Shown: positions 60,011 through 64,000 of the stretch, in pieces | Layout: every line of letters begins with the position of its first letter | Numbering within the stretch: position 1 is the stretch's first letter | NCBI GenBank assembly: GCA_028821395.1 | Contig: JAPPGP010000099.1 | Coordinates: 1-64,000 of the forward strand | Direction: 5' to 3' | Source: Defluviicoccus sp. | GTDB lineage: Bacteria; Pseudomonadota; Alphaproteobacteria; MPNO01 | DNA: 64,000 bases | Translations under genes and position numbers: made by a program | Notes under the pieces: model-generated | Told to the model about the DNA's origin: nothing | Databases searched by the model: none | What the model saw: the letters and a program-made list of their open reading frames with translations, nothing else

Positions 60011-60664
60011 TCAGAACTTCATCGCTGCCAGGAATGCGGCCACTAGCGCGACCACCGCCGTCACCTGGACTCCGGTCACCCACTTGAGCGTATCCCGCCC
60101 GACATCCGCGATGGTCTTCCCGACCACAAGGTGAATATTCTCCATGTCCCGCGCAGTTGCCGCCCGCTGGTCTTCGAACTCCTTCGCGGTCGCCGCCTGA
60201 TGTTCTTCGAGCTCCTTCGCGGTCGCCGCCCGAAGTTCTTCGATCTCCTTCGCGGTCGCCGACCGGTGTTCTTTCAGTTCCTTCGCGATCGCCGCCCGAT
60301 GGTCTGCAAATCCCTTCGTGATCGCAGCCCGCAAGCCTTCGATGTCCTTCGCGGTCTCCGTCCGATGTTCTTCCAGCTCCTTCGCGGTCTCCGCCCGCAA
60401 GCTCTCAAATTCTTTGGAGGTGGTTGCGCTCAGCTTTTCGAAGTCCGTGCGCAGGCGCGCGAAGTCCGTGCGCAAATCTTCGACGTCCCTTGTGACGCTC
60501 TCGCGCAGGCGTTCGATGTCGTCGGCCGTCGCGAAATCGCGATCGGCCCATCGGGCCTGCAAACGCACCAGAACGCCCGCCTGCTCGCTCGGCATGCCGG
60601 CGCCGACAAGCTCCTCGACGGCCTTCTGGGTGTCGAACAGCAGAACGGAAGCACGCTCGACCAT
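60011..60664 (-). CDS. Hendecad coiled-coil membrane protein (CCDC90/DUF1640-like)
   Basis: This 217-residue protein has an N-terminal 'FDTQKAVEELVGAGMPSEQAGVLVRLQ' domain, the signature of the DUF1640/CCDC90 family (mitochondrial relatives MCUR1/CCDC90B). Nine 11-residue units (residues 82-180, consensus 'TAKELEEHRAA') follow. A C-terminal transmembrane helix ('VTAVVALVAAFLAAMKF') anchors it. It should form a long membrane-anchored rod. No partner gene is obvious. The 265 nt to the FAH gene contain no recognisable gene. Confidence 0.8.
   Translation of the reverse strand: MVERASVLLFDTQKAVEELVGAGMPSEQAGVLVRLQARWADRDFATADDIERLRESVTRDVEDLRTDFARLRTDFEKLSATTSKEFESLRAETAKELEEHRTETAKDIEGLRAAITKGFADHRAAIAKELKEHRSATAKEIEELRAATAKELEEHQAATAKEFEDQRAATARDMENIHLVVGKTIADVGRDTLKWVTGVQVTAVVALVAAFLAAMKF
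60125..60421 (-). repeat. 33-bp tandem repeats encoding hendecads
   Basis: Nine consecutive 33-bp units encode the 11-residue repeats (unit starts at residues 82, 93, 104, 115, 126, 137, 148, 159 and 170). The nucleotide phrase CTCCTTCGCGGTC recurs in most copies on the plus strand. Copy number may vary by slippage or recombination. Confidence 0.85.
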
Positions 60665-60720
60665 CGCGAGACTTTACCCCCACTACCGGGGGTTGTGGAG
60701 CCGTCCTGTAGGAGAGTAGC

Positions 60721-60963
60721 CTAGCTGAACGCCTTGAAGGTGATCAGCGTAAACGTGTCCTTGACCCCGGGCAGGAGCTGGACCTGCTCGGTGACGAAGT
60801 GGCCGATGTCCTGGTCGTCGGCGAGATAGAACTTCATCAGGAGATCGAACTGACCTGAAATCGAGTGGACTTCCGAGGCCTGCTCGATCTTCTCGATCGC
60901 CTCCGCCGCCACGCTGTAGGCCTGGCCGAGCTCGCACTTGACCATGACGAAAATGGTCTGCAT
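60721..60963 (-). CDS. Stand-alone Lrp/AsnC ligand-binding (RAM) domain protein
   Basis: This 80-residue protein consists only of the Lrp/AsnC effector domain ('IFVMVKCELGQAYSVAAEAI', 'VHSISGQFDLLMKFYLAD', 'GVKDTFTLITFKAF') with no DNA-binding helix-turn-helix. Such SraA-type proteins bind amino acids or modulate full-length Lrp proteins. The start codon overlaps the helicase stop by 1 nt, so expression is probably coupled. Confidence 0.9.
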   Translation of the reverse strand: MQTIFVMVKCELGQAYSVAAEAIEKIEQASEVHSISGQFDLLMKFYLADDQDIGHFVTEQVQLLPGVKDTFTLITFKAFS

Positions 60964-62315
60964 CAGCCGGCCTCCCCGGTCCCGCCCGGCCGCAGCAGGA
61001 AGGCGGGCACGTGGCTGCCCATGCCGACCACGGACTCGGCGGGCTTCTTCTTGCCCGCCTTGCGCCTCTCGCGCCTGGGCGGGGTGGGTTTCGGTTCGGC
61101 GGCGCCCGCCGTCTTCTTTTCGGGCTTCGCCTTGCCCTTCGGGGAGCGCGGCTTGCGGGTCCGTTTCGCCGCCGGTTTCCCGAGCTCGCCGCGTTCGAGC
61201 CCGGCAACCTCGAACCCCGGTATCTCCTTGCCGATCAGCCTGGCGATGGCGGCGACCGCTTCGGCGTCCTCCGGCGTCGCGATGGTGAAGGCGCGGCCTT
61301 CCTTGCCCGCCCGGCCGGTGCGCCCGATCCGGTGGATATAGTCCTCCGGATTGTAGGGGACGTCGAAATTGAACACGTGGGACAGGTCGACGATATCGAG
61401 CCCGCGCGCGGCGACGTCGCTGGCGACCAGGATTCTTATCTCGTTGTTGCGGAATGCCTCCAGCGTCTGCAGGCGGACCGGCTGCGCCATGTCGCCGTGC
61501 AGCGCGGCGACCGCGAGGCCGTGCTTCCTGAGCGAGCGGTAGAGAATGTCGACATCGCGCTTGCGGTTGCAGAAGACGAGCGCGTTCTGGACGTCCTCGC
61601 TCTCGACGATGCGGCGCAGCGCCTTGCGCTTGTCGCCGGTCCCGACCACGGCGAGGCGCTGGATCACCGTCTCCGCCGGGCTCGCCGGCGGGTCGACGTG
61701 GATTTCCTTCGGGTTGATCAGGAAGGCGTCGGCGAGGCGGCGGATCTCCGCCGGCATGGTCGCCGAGAAGAACAGGGTCTGGCGGATCTTCGGCAGTTGC
61801 CCGACGATTTTCTCGACATCGGGGATGAACCCCATGTCGAGCATCCGGTCGGCCTCGTCGATCACCAGCACCTTGATGTCGCTCAACAGGATGCGGCCGC
61901 TCTCGAAGTGATCGATCAGCCGGCCTGGCGTGGCGATCAGCACGTCGACGCCGCGGCCCAGCTTTCTCGACTGGTCGTCCATCGAGACGCCGCCGATCAG
62001 CAGCGCCTGGGTGAGCTTATGGAACTTGCCGTACTCGTCGAAGTTCTTCGAGATCTGCATCGCGAGTTCGCGCGTCGGCGTCAGGATCAGCGAACGCGGC
62101 ATGCGCGCCCGGGCCCGCCCGGATGACAGGATCTCGATCATCGGCAGCACGAAGGAGGCGGTCTTGCCGGTCCCCGTCTGGGCGCAGCCCAGTATGTCGC
62201 GACCGGTCAGCGCGGCCGGGATCGATTGGTGTTGTATCGGCGTCGGCGTCTCGTAGCCGACATCCGAAATCGCCCGTAGGACGTCGGGGCCAAGCCCCAG
62301 TTCATCAAAACCCAT
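60963..62315 (-). CDS. DEAD-box RNA helicase
   Basis: This 450-residue helicase has the Q motif 'YETPTPIQHQSIP', motif I 'AQTGTGKT', Ia 'PTREL', II 'DEAD', III 'SATMP', 'NALVFCNRKRD', 'VASDVAARGLDI' and VI 'HRIGRTGRAG'. The C-terminal 80 residues are a Lys/Arg/Pro-rich tail as in RhlE-type helicases. It unwinds RNA in ribosome assembly or decay. Upstream lies a 101-nt gap to parE. Confidence 0.95.
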   Translation of the reverse strand: MGFDELGLGPDVLRAISDVGYETPTPIQHQSIPAALTGRDILGCAQTGTGKTASFVLPMIEILSSGRARARMPRSLILTPTRELAMQISKNFDEYGKFHKLTQALLIGGVSMDDQSRKLGRGVDVLIATPGRLIDHFESGRILLSDIKVLVIDEADRMLDMGFIPDVEKIVGQLPKIRQTLFFSATMPAEIRRLADAFLINPKEIHVDPPASPAETVIQRLAVVGTGDKRKALRRIVESEDVQNALVFCNRKRDVDILYRSLRKHGLAVAALHGDMAQPVRLQTLEAFRNNEIRILVASDVAARGLDIVDLSHVFNFDVPYNPEDYIHRIGRTGRAGKEGRAFTIATPEDAEAVAAIARLIGKEIPGFEVAGLERGELGKPAAKRTRKPRSPKGKAKPEKKTAGAAEPKPTPPRRERRKAGKKKPAESVVGMGSHVPAFLLRPGGTGEAG

Positions 62316-62416
62316 TGATACTCAAGACAGTATGAAGGAAGGTCGCAGTTCTCTGCGGTTGCACCCCATTTGGTTCCCCCGGCGCGTTTTGTCAAACGCC
62401 CATTCGTCGAATCGCC

Positions 62417-64000
62417 TCAGACATCGAGCTCGCCCGCGGCATCGGCGCGGTCGCGGATGAAGGCGAGGCGGGTTTCCGGCTTGCGCCCCATGAGCTGTTC
62501 GACGAGCGCCGCGGTCGCCTCGATGCCGGCGCCGGCCTCCCCGTTGGCGATGCCGATTCGGTAGAGCACGCGCCGCGCCGGGTCCATGGTGGTCTCGCGA
62601 AGCTGGCCGGGCGGCATCTCGCCGAGCCCCTTGAAACGGCTCACCTCGATCTTGCCGCGGCCCCGGAAATGCTCGGCGATCAGCCGGTCGCGGTGGGCGT
62701 CGTCCCGGGCGTAAAGCGTCTGCCCGCCCTGGCTCACCCGGTAGAGCGGCGGAACCGCGAGATAGAGATGGTCGTTCTCGATGAGCTGGCGCATCTCGCG
62801 GAAGAAGAAGGTCATCAGCAGCGAGGCGATATGCGCCCCGTCGACATCGGCGTCGGTCATGATGATGACGCGCTGGTAGCGCAGCCTGGCGTCGTCGTAG
62901 TCCTCTCCCCGGCCGCAGCCCAGCGCCTGGACGAGGTCGGCGAGGTCCTGGTTCTGGCGCAGCTTCTCGGGAGATGCGCTGGCGACGTTGAGGATCTTGC
63001 CGCGCAGGGGAAGGATCGCCTGGGTTTCCCGGTCGCGCGCCTGTTTGGCGGAGCCGCCCGCCGAATCGCCCTCGACGAGGAAGATCTCGGTGCCGTCTGC
63101 GGAGGCACGGCTGCAATCGGTGAGCTTGCCCGGGAGACGTACCCGCCGCGTCGGGGTCTTGCGCGCGAATTCGCGGTCCTGCTTGCGGCGCAGCCGGTCC
63201 TCCGCGCGTTCCACGACATGCTCGAGCAGCGCGGTCGCGCTCGCCGGATCGCCGGTCAGGAAATGGTCGAAATGGTCCTTGACCGCGGCATCCACCTGGC
63301 GGGTGACCGAGGCGGTCGACAGCCGTTCCTTGGTCTGGCCCTGAAAGACCGGGTCGGGGATGAAGACCGAGAGCAGCCCGCAGGCGGCGCCCAGGATGTC
63401 GTCCCCGGCGATCTGCCCGGCGCGCCGGTTGCCGGTAAGCTCGCCATAGGCCTTGAGCCCGCGGACCAGCGCGGCGCGGAGCCCGTTCTCGTGGGTCCCG
63501 CCCTGCGGCGTCGGCACGGTATTGCAGTAGGAGCGGAAGAACCGCACCGCGTCCTCGGGCCAGGCGATTGCCCATTCCGCGCGCCCGCCGCCGTTGAGCG
63601 CGGCCTCGCCCGCGAACGGACGATTGCCGATCAGCGGGGCGCCGGCGAGCGAATCCGCCAGGTCGTCGGCGAGCCCGCCGGGAAAGCACAGCGTCTCCTC
63701 GGCCGGGATCCCGGGATCGCCGTCGCCGCGTTCCCCGGCGCAGCGCCAGCGGATCTCGACCCCTTTGGAGAGATACGCCTTCGACCGGGCGAGCGCGTAC
63801 AGCCGGTCGGCGCGGAGCGCCGCTTCGGCGCCGAAGATCTTGGGGTCGGGATGGAACCGCACCGAGGTGCCGCGCCGGTTGCGGGCGCTGCCCCTGTTCT
63901 CCAGCGGACCCTTCGCCCGGCCGCGCGCGTAGCTCTGCCGCCAGAGCGACCGGTCGCGGGCGACCTCCACCGTCATGCGGTCGCTCAGCGCGTTGACCAC
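62417..64000 (-). CDS. parE: DNA topoisomerase IV subunit B (N-terminal part outside window)
   Basis: The frame is open to the right edge; 527 C-terminal residues are visible and the GHKL ATPase start is outside. The transducer domain shows 'YCNTVPTPQGGTHENGLRAAL', and the TOPRIM domain 'LVEGDSAGGSAKQARDR', 'PLRGKILNV' and 'VIIMTDADVDGAHIASLLMTFFF'. 'SRFKGLGEMPPGQLRETTMDP' is the tail. The short insertion pattern and tail fit ParE rather than GyrB. It decatenates replicated chromosomes with ParC, which is not in view. Confidence 0.92.
   Translation of the reverse strand: MVNALSDRMTVEVARDRSLWRQSYARGRAKGPLENRGSARNRRGTSVRFHPDPKIFGAEAALRADRLYALARSKAYLSKGVEIRWRCAGERGDGDPGIPAEETLCFPGGLADDLADSLAGAPLIGNRPFAGEAALNGGGRAEWAIAWPEDAVRFFRSYCNTVPTPQGGTHENGLRAALVRGLKAYGELTGNRRAGQIAGDDILGAACGLLSVFIPDPVFQGQTKERLSTASVTRQVDAAVKDHFDHFLTGDPASATALLEHVVERAEDRLRRKQDREFARKTPTRRVRLPGKLTDCSRASADGTEIFLVEGDSAGGSAKQARDRETQAILPLRGKILNVASASPEKLRQNQDLADLVQALGCGRGEDYDDARLRYQRVIIMTDADVDGAHIASLLMTFFFREMRQLIENDHLYLAVPPLYRVSQGGQTLYARDDAHRDRLIAEHFRGRGKIEVSRFKGLGEMPPGQLRETTMDPARRVLYRIGIANGEAGAGIEATAALVEQLMGRKPETRLAFIRDRADAAGELDV

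Noticed and set aside
60125-60421. CRISPR-like tandem repetition
   Set aside because: Units are 33 bp, contiguous without unique spacers, and encode in-frame hendecads of a coiled-coil protein.

Overview
This 64 kb stretch is high-GC, gene-dense chromosomal DNA from an alphaproteobacterium. Three things suggest that group: the order pcm - tolC-type outer membrane protein - popZ - valS, a DUF1640/CCDC90-type hendecad coiled-coil protein, and hopanoid genes. A Rhodospirillales-like lineage fits, but no rRNA or marker gene fixes it. Two perfect parS centromere sites (5930-5945 and 5967-5982) lie between an hpnM-like gene and an amidase gene. They suggest the window sits in the origin-proximal, ParB-loaded part of the chromosome. 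Housekeeping genes include ilvD, yciB, a NifU-type Fe-S protein, a DEAD-box helicase and parE (cut by the right edge).

Layout. 1-4.1 kb: UbiD-type decarboxylase (cut by the left edge), group D flavin monooxygenase, NMT1-like binding protein, tiny lipoprotein. 4.0-6.0 kb: hpnH and an hpnM/mlaC-like gene, divergent, then parS. 6.1-11.4 kb: amidase, a decayed patch (integrase fragment, higA with a beheaded higB) and a TAXI-TRAP transporter. 11.5-16.3 kb: small membrane proteins, a fumarate-reductase-like flavoprotein, 3-hydroxyanthranilate dioxygenase and a RidA protein. 16.4-21.6 kb: accessory block with hicAB, hsdS, a broken hsdM, and a DUF2335 membrane protein with a 75-residue partner, ending at tRNA-Asn. 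21.9-29.3 kb: PrpF-type tautomerase, a cupin/DUF1330/metallo-hydrolase operon, two adenylate-forming ligases and a gentisate-dioxygenase-like bicupin. 29.4-31.9 kb: an AT-richer three-gene cassette of unknown function beside tRNA-Cys. 32-39.4 kb: pcm-tolC-popZ-valS and ilvD. 39.8-43.9 kb: LysR regulator, heme-oxygenase-like diiron protein, two 4,5-dihydroxyphthalate-decarboxylase-like proteins, rhodanese. 43.8-48.4 kb: MFS exporter, NifU, YciB, polysaccharide deacetylase. 48.5-59.7 kb: a large catabolic cluster. 60-64 kb: hendecad coiled-coil protein, Lrp-type RAM domain, helicase, parE.

The dominant theme is aerobic breakdown of aromatic or heterocyclic acids. The 48.5-59.7 kb cluster combines a DUF35/thiolase pair, a three-subunit molybdenum hydroxylase, a CaiB-type CoA transferase and an enoyl-CoA hydratase. 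Opposite them is a three-gene operon that couples a Rieske oxygenase, a PaaA/BoxB-like diiron oxygenase and a single ferredoxin-type reductase, followed by a fumarylacetoacetate-hydrolase-family enzyme. The substrate cannot be read from sequence.

Repeats are mostly short GC-rich hairpins of one REP-like family, scattered between genes at 8.3, 13.9, 15.8 and 37.3 kb, with single long-hairpin relatives at 11.5 and 47.25 kb. I see no CRISPR array, rRNA operon or intact insertion sequence. The best candidates for something undescribed are the 29.5-31.4 kb three-gene cassette and the Rieske/diiron/shared-reductase operon.
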